Part shown: positions 16,918 to 25,622 of the stretch, piece by piece
Layout: each line of letters opens with the position of its first letter
How positions within the stretch are numbered: the stretch's first letter is position 1
NCBI GenBank assembly: GCA_023664955.1
Contig: JAMPEV010000001.1
Span: 750,962-814,961 of the forward strand
Origin: Duncaniella sp.
Lineage (GTDB): Bacteria; Bacteroidota; Bacteroidia; Bacteroidales; Muribaculaceae
Direction of reading: 5' to 3'
DNA: 64,000 bases
The notes under the pieces: model-generated
Told to the model about the DNA's origin: nothing
Seen by the model: the letters and a program-made list of their open reading frames with translations, nothing else
Databases searched by the model: none
Program-made: the position numbers and the translations under genes

Positions 16918-18048
16918 ATGTCTGTGACCGTTAAAGCAATTCCGGCGACCGAAAAGGCCGTGACCCAATATGTGAAATTTGGCATTGACCTTTATGAGGG
17001 CAATCCCTATTTTGTGCCCCCGATGGTGTTTGACGAGGTCCACACCTTGATGCCCAAGAAAAATCCCGCCTTTGACTACTGCCGCGCTCAATGCTTCATG
17101 GCATATCGCGACGGCAAGCCCGCAGGACGTATCACTGCCATAATCAACGACCAAATAAACCAGAAATGCAATAAGAAAGAGGCTCGCTTCGGATTTGTGG
17201 ATTTCATTGACGACGAGGAAGTTGTAGACGCGCTCTTCGCAGCAGCCGAAGGATGGGCCAAGGAGCAAGGAATGACTGAAATAATCGGTCCGATGGGATT
17301 CTCCGACATGGACCGAGAAGGGATGCTCGTGGAGGGATTTAACGAGATGGGTACAATGGCAACCATCTATAATTATGACTATTACCCTCGCCATCTTGAC
17401 CGCTTGGGCTACAAGAAAGATACCGACTGGGTGGAATATCGCGTCACCGTGCCCGAAAAAGTGCCCGAAAAAATGACACGCATCGCCGAAATCGTGCTGA
17501 AAAAGTATGAACTCAGGATTCTGAAATACACCTCCGCTAAGAAAATCAAGAACGACTACGGCAAAGCACTGTTCGAACTCATAAACGAAGCCTACGCCGA
17601 CCTCTACGGCTACTCTTCACTCAGCGAGCGCCAGATTGACTACTATATCGACATGTATCTCAGCATATTGCGGCTCGAATACGTGAGCGTAGTAGTAGAT
17701 AAGAACGACCGGCTGGTGGGTGTCGGAATCACGCTCCCGTCCCTCGCAAAAGCCCTCCAGAAATCGAAAGGTAAAATCTTTCCGCTCGGATGGTGGAGAA
17801 TCCTGCGTGCAATGAAGGGATATAACGATGTCGTCGACCTTCTGCTGATAGCAGTACGCCCTGAATATCAGTCAAAAGGCGTGAACTCGCTATTCTTCTA
17901 CGACCTCCTCAACCTGTATATCAAAAATGGCGTTAAGTTTGCTGAAACCAACCTTGAGCTGGAGAGTAACAGCAACGTTCAATCGCAGTGGGAATATTTT
18001 GACAAACGCCAACACCGCCGCCGCCGTGCGTTCCGCAAAGAACTATAA
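16918..18048 (+). CDS. GNAT-superfamily-like protein
   Basis: 376 residues. The first half (VTQYVKFGIDLYEGNPYFVPP, FMAYRDGKPAGRITAIIN, ARFGFVDFIDD, GPMGFSDMDREGMLVEGF) is the pattern of a Bacteroidota N-acetyltransferase-like family of about 380 residues (YghO-like). The second half has a GNAT-like core (VVVDKNDRLVGVGITLPSLA, LLIAVRPEYQSKGVNSLFF) in which the acetyl-CoA loop R-x-x-x-G-x-G is only partly kept. Enzyme substrate unknown. The C-terminus is Arg-rich (KRQHRRRRAFRKEL). Confidence 0.8.
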   Translation: MSVTVKAIPATEKAVTQYVKFGIDLYEGNPYFVPPMVFDEVHTLMPKKNPAFDYCRAQCFMAYRDGKPAGRITAIINDQINQKCNKKEARFGFVDFIDDEEVVDALFAAAEGWAKEQGMTEIIGPMGFSDMDREGMLVEGFNEMGTMATIYNYDYYPRHLDRLGYKKDTDWVEYRVTVPEKVPEKMTRIAEIVLKKYELRILKYTSAKKIKNDYGKALFELINEAYADLYGYSSLSERQIDYYIDMYLSILRLEYVSVVVDKNDRLVGVGITLPSLAKALQKSKGKIFPLGWWRILRAMKGYNDVVDLLLIAVRPEYQSKGVNSLFFYDLLNLYIKNGVKFAETNLELESNSNVQSQWEYFDKRQHRRRRAFRKEL

Positions 18049-18079
18049 ACCGGCATATAGCAACCAACCGTCACGACCA

Positions 18080-19183
18080 TTGAAAATTCTTCTTGTCGGC
18101 GATGCCAGTAATTGCCATAACGCCCTGGCAGGCGGTCTTCGTAAGCTTGGCCATGAAGTAGTAGTGGCATCTGACGGCACTGACTGGATGAATACTGACC
18201 GTCAGATTGATTTGCGACGCAGGTGGGACAACAAGCTTGGCGGTGCAGAACTGTGGCTCAGGATTAAGCGATTGCTCCCACGAATGGCAGGATTTGACAT
18301 CATTTCTATTGCCACACAAGGATTTATACGACTTCGCCCCGAACGCCAGCGATGGATTTACGACTATCTTCGCGCCAACAACAACAAAATCCTATACACC
18401 GCGCTTGGCACCGATTCCAACTATGTAAAGTGGGCTCTCAGCAGTGATTGCCCACTGAGATATACAGAATATAAATTCAATGGCTCACCCACCCCATTCA
18501 TGCAACGTGAGGCGGGGAAGATTCGTGAATGGCTTTCACCAGCCATGACAAATTTTTGCGACCATATTTTCAACACCGTTGATGGGGCTGTGTCAGTACT
18601 TTATGAATACGACCTTGCACTGCGAAGCCGCCTTAGTGCCGACAAAGTGACATATATCGGTATTCCGATTGATGTAGACTCATTAGGACATTTTGAATCA
18701 CAGTCACCGCCGGAGAAGGTACGCTTTTTCCTCGGGCGTCACATAAAGCGAACACTCGAAAAGGGGAGTGAGATTCTTGAAGCAGCTGCTCGTGAAGTGA
18801 TAGCTCGTTTCCCACATAGAGCTGAACTAATGATAGTTGAAAACCGCCCATACAAAGAGTATCTTGAACTTCTCAAATCAGCCCACGTTCTGCTCGACCA
18901 GCTATACAGTTACACCCCTGCCACAAGCGCACTTCTCGCCATGGCTTACGGCAAATGCGTAATCTCCGGTGCCGAACCTGAGTATTACGAATTTATAAAC
19001 GACCAAGACAATCATCCTATAATCAACGGATTGCCCGATTACGAACAACTCGTCCGTCAACTCACCACACTCATACTACAACCTGAAGGAATTCTCACCC
19101 GCAGCCACTCCTCCCGGGAATTCGTCATCAAACATAACTCCTCCATCATCGTTGCCAGACGTTTCCTCACCGCCTGTAGATGA
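18080..19183 (+). CDS. Glycosyltransferase (GT4/GT1-like, GT-B fold)
   Basis: 367 residues if it starts at TTG 18080, which directly precedes KILLVGDASNCHNALAGGLR, the first Rossmann strand and loop. An ATG at 17927 would overlap the previous gene by 122 nt and is less likely. The N-domain GLRKLGHEVVVASDG and the C-domain HVLLDQLYSYTPATSALLAMAYGKCVISG (with E at AEPEYYEF) match a GT-B glycosyltransferase. Donor and acceptor are unknown. It begins 31 bp after the GNAT-like gene, so the two probably share a transcript. Confidence 0.78.
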   Translation: MKILLVGDASNCHNALAGGLRKLGHEVVVASDGTDWMNTDRQIDLRRRWDNKLGGAELWLRIKRLLPRMAGFDIISIATQGFIRLRPERQRWIYDYLRANNNKILYTALGTDSNYVKWALSSDCPLRYTEYKFNGSPTPFMQREAGKIREWLSPAMTNFCDHIFNTVDGAVSVLYEYDLALRSRLSADKVTYIGIPIDVDSLGHFESQSPPEKVRFFLGRHIKRTLEKGSEILEAAAREVIARFPHRAELMIVENRPYKEYLELLKSAHVLLDQLYSYTPATSALLAMAYGKCVISGAEPEYYEFINDQDNHPIINGLPDYEQLVRQLTTLILQPEGILTRSHSSREFVIKHNSSIIVARRFLTACR

Positions 19184-19235
19184 ACACACTACCCACTCAA
19201 AACCAACTCGAATCAGGCAACTGACCCATTAACCC

Positions 19236-19342
19236 GTAGGGACGTTCCATGTAACGTCCTCCCCGATCGGGGACGCCAAATCACAATAAAACCCCTCCAG
19301 TAACCTCGTGTGAAATGCACGGACGCGCCCCCGGCGCATCTC
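19236..19342. repeat. REP-like palindromes, copy C
   Basis: GTAGG precedes an imperfect palindrome (GGACGTT...AACGTCC, 19240-19259). This is followed by a perfect CCCCGATCGGGG (19261-19272) and another inverted repeat, GGACGCGCC ccc GGCGCATC (19321-19340). The GTAGGGACG start is the same as in copy A at 1895. Confidence 0.6.
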
Positions 19343-19614
19343 CCTCATCCCCTACCCTACTTTCTCGGCAAAACCATCCACTATAATATCTTGATGTGAG
19401 ATTAATAGTGCTTATTAGAAATATGGTGACATTTAACACAACTTAATATTCATAATTTGTTTTTTCAGTTATTGTTATTTACATATGCTGAGTATCTCTT
19501 TAATATTTCTCATTCATGAGCTAAATCAAATAAATATTTGCTTCATTTGAAAAAGGAAAACTCAGGAAGTGTCTCACCTGTATCTACGAGTACATATGCA
19601 TTGAAGAATACCCC

Positions 19615-19884
19615 ATGAATTACATAACTCTTCTCCTCATTATGCTTACTGATACTATCATAGAATTCATTAGCTTCCTTAGAAGAAATGTTAACGGCCA
19701 AGATATAAAAATATTTTTGGAGTCTTCTCCTCAATATCCAAATCTCTTGTCTGTGATGCAAACGTTGCATTATGTGGGCTTGGATTGCCATGCCGGAAAA
19801 TGTGATTGGGTTTATCTTTCAAAAACAAAGTCTCCATTCCTTCTTCACTTCGTGTCGCATAGAAAAGAAAAATTAGTTCCATAA
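19615..19884 (+). pseudogene. Remnant with a C39-peptidase-like / VKOR N-domain pattern
   Basis: 89 codons. The stretch FLESSPQYPNLLSVMQTLHYVGLDCHAGKCDWV.L...KSPFLLHFV follows the pattern of C39-like domains (HP.YPSLLS..D.L...GI......L..P.FL.H), found at the N-terminus of Bacteroidota vitamin-K-epoxide-reductase-type and bacteriocin-export proteins. The rest of such a protein is absent: a stop follows at 19882-19884 and the downstream 160 bp are AT-rich. I see no other gene in the 19343-20045 gap. Confidence 0.45.
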
Positions 19885-19998
19885 AAATGGGACGCAAATG
19901 AAAGCAAATTAAAATGTCTTGATTAGATTCGCAATCATTGGTATACAATGAGCCAAAATAAGTCATCAGTTATTTATGGTTATTTATATATATTTTTA

Positions 19999-20006
19999 TA
20001 AATTTG
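19999..20006 (+). promoter_or_regulatory. -7 box upstream of the lipoprotein-ABC operon
   Basis: TAAATTTG at 19999-20006 matches the -7 consensus; no clear TTTG at -33. Predicted start near 20010, about 36 nt before the ATG at 20046. Confidence 0.45.
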
Positions 20007-20045
20007 TAATCGGATAAATATATCGTAAAAATCGGTTCAATAAAT

Positions 20046-21440
20046 ATGAAACAAAAGATTTTCTCACCACTGATAATTGTGGTGCTCGTAATGGGCATGT
20101 TAATGTCTTCATGCTCAAAAAAAGGAGAACTTTTAGACACCATCCCTGCCAATATCAACGCCGTGGCTTTGATGGATGTAAAGGAAATCCTGAAAGATGC
20201 CGGGTGTACTTTCTCCGAAGAGGGAATGTTACTGCCACAGTCGCTGAAGGGGACTAAAGCCGAGGATGGCGGTCTGCAGACGCTCGGCAAGCTCTGTGGG
20301 ACAAATGCCTGCGATATGTCAAATGTCGCTGTAGTGGTTTGTGGCAAGCAGGATATCGTATGCACATTCCTAATCAACGACAACGACAAGTTCAAGGAAC
20401 TGACAAGTTCTCTCGGCTGGAAGGATGGTGAAAACGGCTATGAAGAGGGTCGAATCTCCGGCACTCCGGTGATCTCCGACGGACATCAGGCTTGGATAAT
20501 GATAGGCGGCAACCCCTATGAATTGTTGAAATCACTTCTTGATGACGCCGAGAAAGAGCCAATCACCAAACTTCCAGGAATTAAAGCTGCTCTTGAAAGC
20601 GACAATCTTCTTAATTTCGCCCTCTCGTCAATGAGTTTTGGAAGTACTGACAATAACGTCGCCCAGCAGGAAAATGTGTGGAACGTACTGTCAGCCAACA
20701 TCGTAGACAATAAAATTGTTGCCTCCGCACAATCGATAAAGGGTGATGGCGAGCAAGTTAAGGTAAAAGGTATGCAGCCTATTAACCCAGCAGTCCTCTC
20801 CTACGTGCCGGGAAATTTCAACTTCGCATTGGCAGGAGGATTAACTACTGAATTCGACTGGAAATCAGTGATGGGAGCTCTCTCACCTCTGTTTGCCAGC
20901 AACTTCCAAATGCAGGGCGCGATGGCAATGCTCACCCCGTTCCTGCAGTCGCTCGACGGCACTGTGCTACTCGCTGCAGGTCCGGCTAATGATGAGGCTT
21001 ACGAGGATATGACACCTTTCAACTGGCAATTCATGCTTATGGCACATATGCCCCAGGCCCGCATCAACCAGGTTATGACCATGATAAAGTCAATGATGTT
21101 CCAGAATGGCATCTCACCTATTTCCGAAAAGGATGGAGTGATGGTGATTCCTCAGTATGGCATGCAATTCTACATAGGCAACGTGGACGGATACCTTGCA
21201 ATCGCGAATATCCCTTTCGATAACACCCGCCAAAATTCCCTTGCTCCAATAATGGTAAACAAGGAAGCTGCCCTGTGCGTCGAACTACCCTCCCTCAACA
21301 ATCTTATCCCATACGGACCTGAATATGGCATCAAATTGACTGCCGATATGCAGGGTTCAGAGGGTAAGGCAGAACTTTTGCTCCCCGGCGCAACACATCC
21401 CATCCTTGAGACAATACTCGCATCCATCTATGGTGAATAA
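20046..21440 (+). CDS. DUF4836-like lipoprotein
   Basis: 464 residues; lipobox LMSSC (Cys23) after a long hydrophobic signal. The start of the mature part, LLDTIPANINAVALMDVKEIL, and the later YVPGNFNFALAGGL and FALSSMSF stretches resemble the DUF4836 family of Bacteroidales lipoproteins; this assignment is moderate. It overlaps the ABC ATPase gene by 11 nt and is first in a three-gene operon, so it may be the envelope partner of that transporter. Confidence 0.75.
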   Translation: MKQKIFSPLIIVVLVMGMLMSSCSKKGELLDTIPANINAVALMDVKEILKDAGCTFSEEGMLLPQSLKGTKAEDGGLQTLGKLCGTNACDMSNVAVVVCGKQDIVCTFLINDNDKFKELTSSLGWKDGENGYEEGRISGTPVISDGHQAWIMIGGNPYELLKSLLDDAEKEPITKLPGIKAALESDNLLNFALSSMSFGSTDNNVAQQENVWNVLSANIVDNKIVASAQSIKGDGEQVKVKGMQPINPAVLSYVPGNFNFALAGGLTTEFDWKSVMGALSPLFASNFQMQGAMAMLTPFLQSLDGTVLLAAGPANDEAYEDMTPFNWQFMLMAHMPQARINQVMTMIKSMMFQNGISPISEKDGVMVIPQYGMQFYIGNVDGYLAIANIPFDNTRQNSLAPIMVNKEAALCVELPSLNNLIPYGPEYGIKLTADMQGSEGKAELLLPGATHPILETILASIYGE

Positions 21441-22092
21441 GATAACGCTTCGCAGGGTTCTCCCACAGGTGTTTAGAGGAAGCGAAAATGAATCGCCCAT
21501 CAAAGGGTCGGAAATATGGCTGAATGAGGAAATTACATTCGCACGACCGTATAATTACATAATCGAAGCTGAAAGCGGTACCGGCAAGTCGTCGCTCTGC
21601 TCTTTCATATACGGCACCCGCACCGATTTTGATGGCGAAATTCTTTTCGATGGCGAGACGATCAAGGATTTCAGTCTTGAGAAATGGTGTGAATTCCGTT
21701 GTCATGCGTTAGCTTATCTTCCACAGGAAATGCGCCTGTTCCCGGAACTTACTGCTATGGAGAATATCCTGATTAAAAACCGTCTAACTAACCACAAGTC
21801 AGAGTCGCAAATCAGAGAGATGCTCACTCGCCTGGAACTCGATTGGAAAGCCGACAGTCCGGCAGGGCTCCTTTCAGTTGGGCAGCAACAACGTGTGGCG
21901 ATAATTCGCGCCCTATGCCAGCCTTTTGACTTCCTCCTGATTGACGAGCCGGTAAGCCACCTCGATGCAAGAAACAACCTAACCGTTGCGACCCTCATAG
22001 AAGAAGAGGCGCAAATGGCCGGTGCTGCGGTGATAGCCACTTCGGTAGGCAATAAAATCACACTCGAAGAGTACGAATTGCTAAGACTTTGA
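21430..22092 (+). CDS. ABC transporter ATP-binding protein
   Basis: 220 residues from ATG 21430, overlapping the upstream stop. Walker A AESGTGKSS (47-55, the first Gly is Ala), Q-loop Q99 (YLPQEM), signature LSVGQQQRVA (149-158), Walker B FLLIDEP (168-174) and D-loop SHLD (176-179) are clear. The switch His is missing: the position reads VIATS205 instead of a TH pair. It resembles the MacB/LolD class. With the FtsX-like permease 67 bp downstream it should form a four-TM-type mechanotransmission complex. Confidence 0.88.
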   Translation: MVNKITLRRVLPQVFRGSENESPIKGSEIWLNEEITFARPYNYIIEAESGTGKSSLCSFIYGTRTDFDGEILFDGETIKDFSLEKWCEFRCHALAYLPQEMRLFPELTAMENILIKNRLTNHKSESQIREMLTRLELDWKADSPAGLLSVGQQQRVAIIRALCQPFDFLLIDEPVSHLDARNNLTVATLIEEEAQMAGAAVIATSVGNKITLEEYELLRL

Positions 22093-22159
22093 TATCAGGA
22101 TTGTCGCCAAACAAGGTGAAACTTCATTTAATAATCTGCAATGTAAAGAGATAACGAGA

Positions 22160-23362
22160 ATGAATAAAAATATAGTGTGGAGGCTTTTACGTCACAACAT
22201 AAGCGCAGGCCAGCTTGTGGGATATGCACTGGCAAATCTCGCAGGGCTTGCTATTGTGCTGACAGCCATACAGTTTTACCGCGATGTCACCACCGTGTGG
22301 GATGATGAGGATTCATTCATCTCCAATGATTACCTGATTATCTCCAAGAAAGTCTCCGGCTTAGGCTCATTCTTTTCCTCCGACGACAATGCAACCCGCT
22401 TTTCACCCGCTGAAATTCAAGATATTGAAAATCAACCATGGGCAAAGAAAGTTGGCGAGTTCACATCGGCGGCTTTCAATGTATATGCCAAGGTGGACCT
22501 CGGGGGAAATGCCATGCAGTCAGCACTATTCCTTGAGTCAATTCCGGATGACTATTTTGATGTGTCACCAGTAGGCTGGGATTATAATATAGGTTCCAAC
22601 CAACCCGTGCCAATCATCCTTTCAAAAGATTACCTAACGCTTTATAACTTCGGATTCGCCACATCCCGTGGTATGCCGCAAATATCGGAGGAGATGATTG
22701 GGATGATTCCGCTACAGCTATCCATCAGCGGCAATGGCAAGCAGCAATGGGTAAATGCCCGCATTGCCGGTTTCTCATCGCGCCTAAACACCATCGCTGT
22801 GCCCGAGGAGTTTATGACATGGGCCAACAACGAATTTGCCGACCAGCAAATTGAGAATCCCTCACGACTCATCATAATGCTAAACGGAGCCGGCGATCCG
22901 GCTGTGAAGAGCTATCTTGAAGATCACAATTACGAAAGTGCCGGTGACAAGGCTGACAACGGTAAAGCAGCTTATTTCCTGTCCATTGTCATAACTATCG
23001 TTATCGCCGTTGGTGCCATTATAAGCATTTTGGCATTTTTCATTCTTATACTGAGCATCTACCTGCTGTTGCAAAAAAATCGTGAGAAGCTCCACGACCT
23101 CATGCAGCTGGGATATACACCCGGACAAGTGTCACGCTACTACAAGCTAATGGTCGCAGCGGTTAATTTCGTAGTGTTCATCTTAGCAGTCGTAGTGGTG
23201 ATGTCCGCATCAGCATGTTGGAACCAACCTCTCTCGGCACTCGGAATCGAGGGTTCATCGATATGGCCTACCATCGCCATCGGTCTTATTATCATCATAA
23301 TTATCACAATACTCAATCTGCTCATTATTTCCCGCAAAGTGCGCGGTGCTTTCCGGAAATAA
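22160..23362 (+). CDS. FtsX/MacB-like ABC permease
   Basis: 400 residues. One N-terminal transmembrane helix (about 19-41), a large periplasmic domain (about 42-270), and three C-terminal helices (about 275-308, 328-350, 370-393). This is the topology of type VII (MacB/FtsX/LolC) permeases. The cytoplasmic loop between helices 2 and 3 (LLLQKNREKLHDLMQLGYTP) is the ATPase-coupling region. It pairs with the ATPase upstream and probably the DUF4836-like lipoprotein. The function may be lipoprotein or peptide release rather than small-molecule transport. The GH3 gene follows 26 bp later. Confidence 0.85.
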   Translation: MNKNIVWRLLRHNISAGQLVGYALANLAGLAIVLTAIQFYRDVTTVWDDEDSFISNDYLIISKKVSGLGSFFSSDDNATRFSPAEIQDIENQPWAKKVGEFTSAAFNVYAKVDLGGNAMQSALFLESIPDDYFDVSPVGWDYNIGSNQPVPIILSKDYLTLYNFGFATSRGMPQISEEMIGMIPLQLSISGNGKQQWVNARIAGFSSRLNTIAVPEEFMTWANNEFADQQIENPSRLIIMLNGAGDPAVKSYLEDHNYESAGDKADNGKAAYFLSIVITIVIAVGAIISILAFFILILSIYLLLQKNREKLHDLMQLGYTPGQVSRYYKLMVAAVNFVVFILAVVVVMSASACWNQPLSALGIEGSSIWPTIAIGLIIIIIITILNLLIISRKVRGAFRK

Positions 23363-23388
23363 AGTGCGGGCTGCAATCTTTCTCAACC

Positions 23389-25593
23389 ATGAAAAAAATT
23401 ATCGCTACATTAATAGTTTTCGCTGCTTCTGCGAGTGCGTTAACACAAGTTGTCAGCTCACGTTCTATATCACCGGAGTACCCTTTTCAAGACATAACCA
23501 AGAGTGACAACGAGCGTATCGATAATCTCATATCGATGCTCACGCTTGAGGAGAAAATAGCACTCCTCTCCACCAATCTCGGCGTACCAAGATTAGGGAT
23601 ACCAAACTGCGGTCAGGTGGAAGGATTACACGGCCTTTCGCTTAGCGGACCCGGGAAGGAGAAACCCGATACTATTCCTACAACGATCTTCCCCCAGGCC
23701 TATGGTCTTGGTCAAACATGGGACACAGATCTCATTCGTCGCATCGCCTCCCACGTGGCTGACGAGGCGCGATATTACTCACATCGTCCCGATGCCCGCT
23801 ACCAAATGCTCGTGATGCGCGCACCGAATGCCGATCTTGGTCGAGACCCTCGTTGGGGACGCACAGAGGAGTGTTTCGGTGAAGATCCACATCTCACAGC
23901 TGCGATGACCGTGGCAAAAATCAAGGGTCTGCAAGGGGATAATCCCCGCTATTGGAAGACGGCGGCTTTGATGAAACATTTCCTTGCCAATAGCAATGAA
24001 TTCGGTCGCGACAGCACATCTTCCAATTTCGACAGCCGGTTGTTCCGCGAATATTACTCTTATCCATTCTACAAAGGGATAACCGAAGGTGGTTCAAGAG
24101 CCTATATGGCAGCTTACAATAGTTGGAACGGCATTCCAATGTCGATTCACCCATGTCTCGACTCAATCACTCGCCAAGAGTGGGGAAATGATGGGATAAT
24201 ATGCACTGACGGTGGCGCATTCGGTCTTCTCATTACTGCTCATAAGCGATATACCGACCGTGCTGAAGGTGCAGCAGCCGTAGTCAAAGCCGGCATAGGT
24301 CAATTTCTTGACCGATATAAGGATGAAGTGAACGAGGCTCTCGAAAAGGGATGGCTAACAGAGAAAGAGATTGAATACGCTATCCGTGGCAATCTTAAAG
24401 TTGCCCTGAAGCTCGGCCTCCTCGATAGTGAAAACAGTGAAAATCCGTATGCATATATCGGTCGTGACACAACCGAAATTGCCCCGTTTCTCACCCCTTA
24501 CGCCTCCGTGTTGGCTCGTGAGGCCACCGGTAAGTCGATTGTCCTTTTAAAGAACGAACCGGCGAAGTCTGGCAACAAGCTACTCCCTGCCGACCCATTT
24601 AATCTTAAGAAAATAGCCCTCATCGGACCATATGCAAATAAAATTGTACAAGATTGGTATAGCGGATTACCTCCTTACGAAGTCACCATCCTTGATGGTA
24701 TTCGTAACGCACTGAAGGCTACAGACGTAGAGGTGGTATATGCGGAGGACAACCGCATGGGGCACGCCGTTGAGATCGCCAAGGATGCCGACTTGGCAAT
24801 GGTATGCGTTGGAAATCATCCTTACGGCACAATGCGCAACTGGTTTTTCTGTCCCGTTCCCTCCGACGGCCGGGAGGCCGTAGACCGCCGTTCGCTCCAG
24901 CTCCCCGACGAAGACCTCGTGCGCGAGATTTACGCCGCAAATCCAAATACGGTTCTACTTCTCGTGAGCAATTTCCCATACACCATCAATTGGAGTGCAG
25001 AGAATATCCCGGCCATTTTGCATGTCACACATTGCTCACAGGAGCAGGGCAACGGGGTGGCCGATGTGATGCTTGGCAAAGTTAATCCAGCCGGTCGCAC
25101 CACCCAGACCTGGGTTGCTGACATCCTCGATCTACCTCCGATGATGGATTATGACATAACCAAAGGACGCACATACATGTATTTCGACAAAACTCCCCTC
25201 TTCCCATTCGGACATGGACTTAGCTACACCAATTTCCAATATTCCGATCTTCAAGCCAATGTGAATGAAGAGAAGCTCCACGTGAAATTTGATGTCAAGA
25301 ACACCGGCGACCGCGATGGCGATGAAGTGCCACAGCTATATGTAGCGATTCCGGAAGAGAATCTTCCCTATCGCCTTAAAGCCTTTGACCGCATAAATGT
25401 CAAGAGTGGCGAGAAGCGTACAGTAGAATTTGACATCCCCCTTTCCGAACTCGGCTCATGGAAGGAAGGGACTCACGACTTCACTCCGTCACCAAAATCC
25501 ACCCTCCGCCTCGCTGTGGGTCCATCATCAGCCAATCTTTCGCTTATGAAGGATATTGCTATTGAGGTAGAGGGGCTGTCGGGGCAAAGATAA
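23389..25593 (+). CDS. Glycoside hydrolase family 3 (beta-glucosidase/xylosidase-like)
   Basis: 734 residues from ATG 23389; signal peptide to about 19 (SASALTQ). N-terminal (alpha/beta)8 domain with GRDPRWGRTEECFGEDP (substrate-binding Arg/Asp), KHFLANSNE and the nucleophile Asp274 in the motif IICTDGGAFG. The C-terminal alpha/beta sandwich domain contains ALIGPYANK and VADVMLGKVNPAGRTTQTW, followed by a fibronectin III-like domain (about 640-734, PQLYVAI...). It is exported and acts on oligosaccharides; the sugar specificity cannot be told. There is no SusC/D pair nearby. It ends 29 bp from the convergent yifB gene. Confidence 0.92.
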   Translation: MKKIIATLIVFAASASALTQVVSSRSISPEYPFQDITKSDNERIDNLISMLTLEEKIALLSTNLGVPRLGIPNCGQVEGLHGLSLSGPGKEKPDTIPTTIFPQAYGLGQTWDTDLIRRIASHVADEARYYSHRPDARYQMLVMRAPNADLGRDPRWGRTEECFGEDPHLTAAMTVAKIKGLQGDNPRYWKTAALMKHFLANSNEFGRDSTSSNFDSRLFREYYSYPFYKGITEGGSRAYMAAYNSWNGIPMSIHPCLDSITRQEWGNDGIICTDGGAFGLLITAHKRYTDRAEGAAAVVKAGIGQFLDRYKDEVNEALEKGWLTEKEIEYAIRGNLKVALKLGLLDSENSENPYAYIGRDTTEIAPFLTPYASVLAREATGKSIVLLKNEPAKSGNKLLPADPFNLKKIALIGPYANKIVQDWYSGLPPYEVTILDGIRNALKATDVEVVYAEDNRMGHAVEIAKDADLAMVCVGNHPYGTMRNWFFCPVPSDGREAVDRRSLQLPDEDLVREIYAANPNTVLLLVSNFPYTINWSAENIPAILHVTHCSQEQGNGVADVMLGKVNPAGRTTQTWVADILDLPPMMDYDITKGRTYMYFDKTPLFPFGHGLSYTNFQYSDLQANVNEEKLHVKFDVKNTGDRDGDEVPQLYVAIPEENLPYRLKAFDRINVKSGEKRTVEFDIPLSELGSWKEGTHDFTPSPKSTLRLAVGPSSANLSLMKDIAIEVEGLSGQR

Positions 25594-25622
25594 TGTCGGT
25601 GGGGGGCATTAATTTGAGCGGT

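Noticed and set aside
24719..25085. Arg-rich frames on both strands within the GH3 gene
   Set aside because: They are other-frame readings of the GH3 coding sequence with atypical composition.
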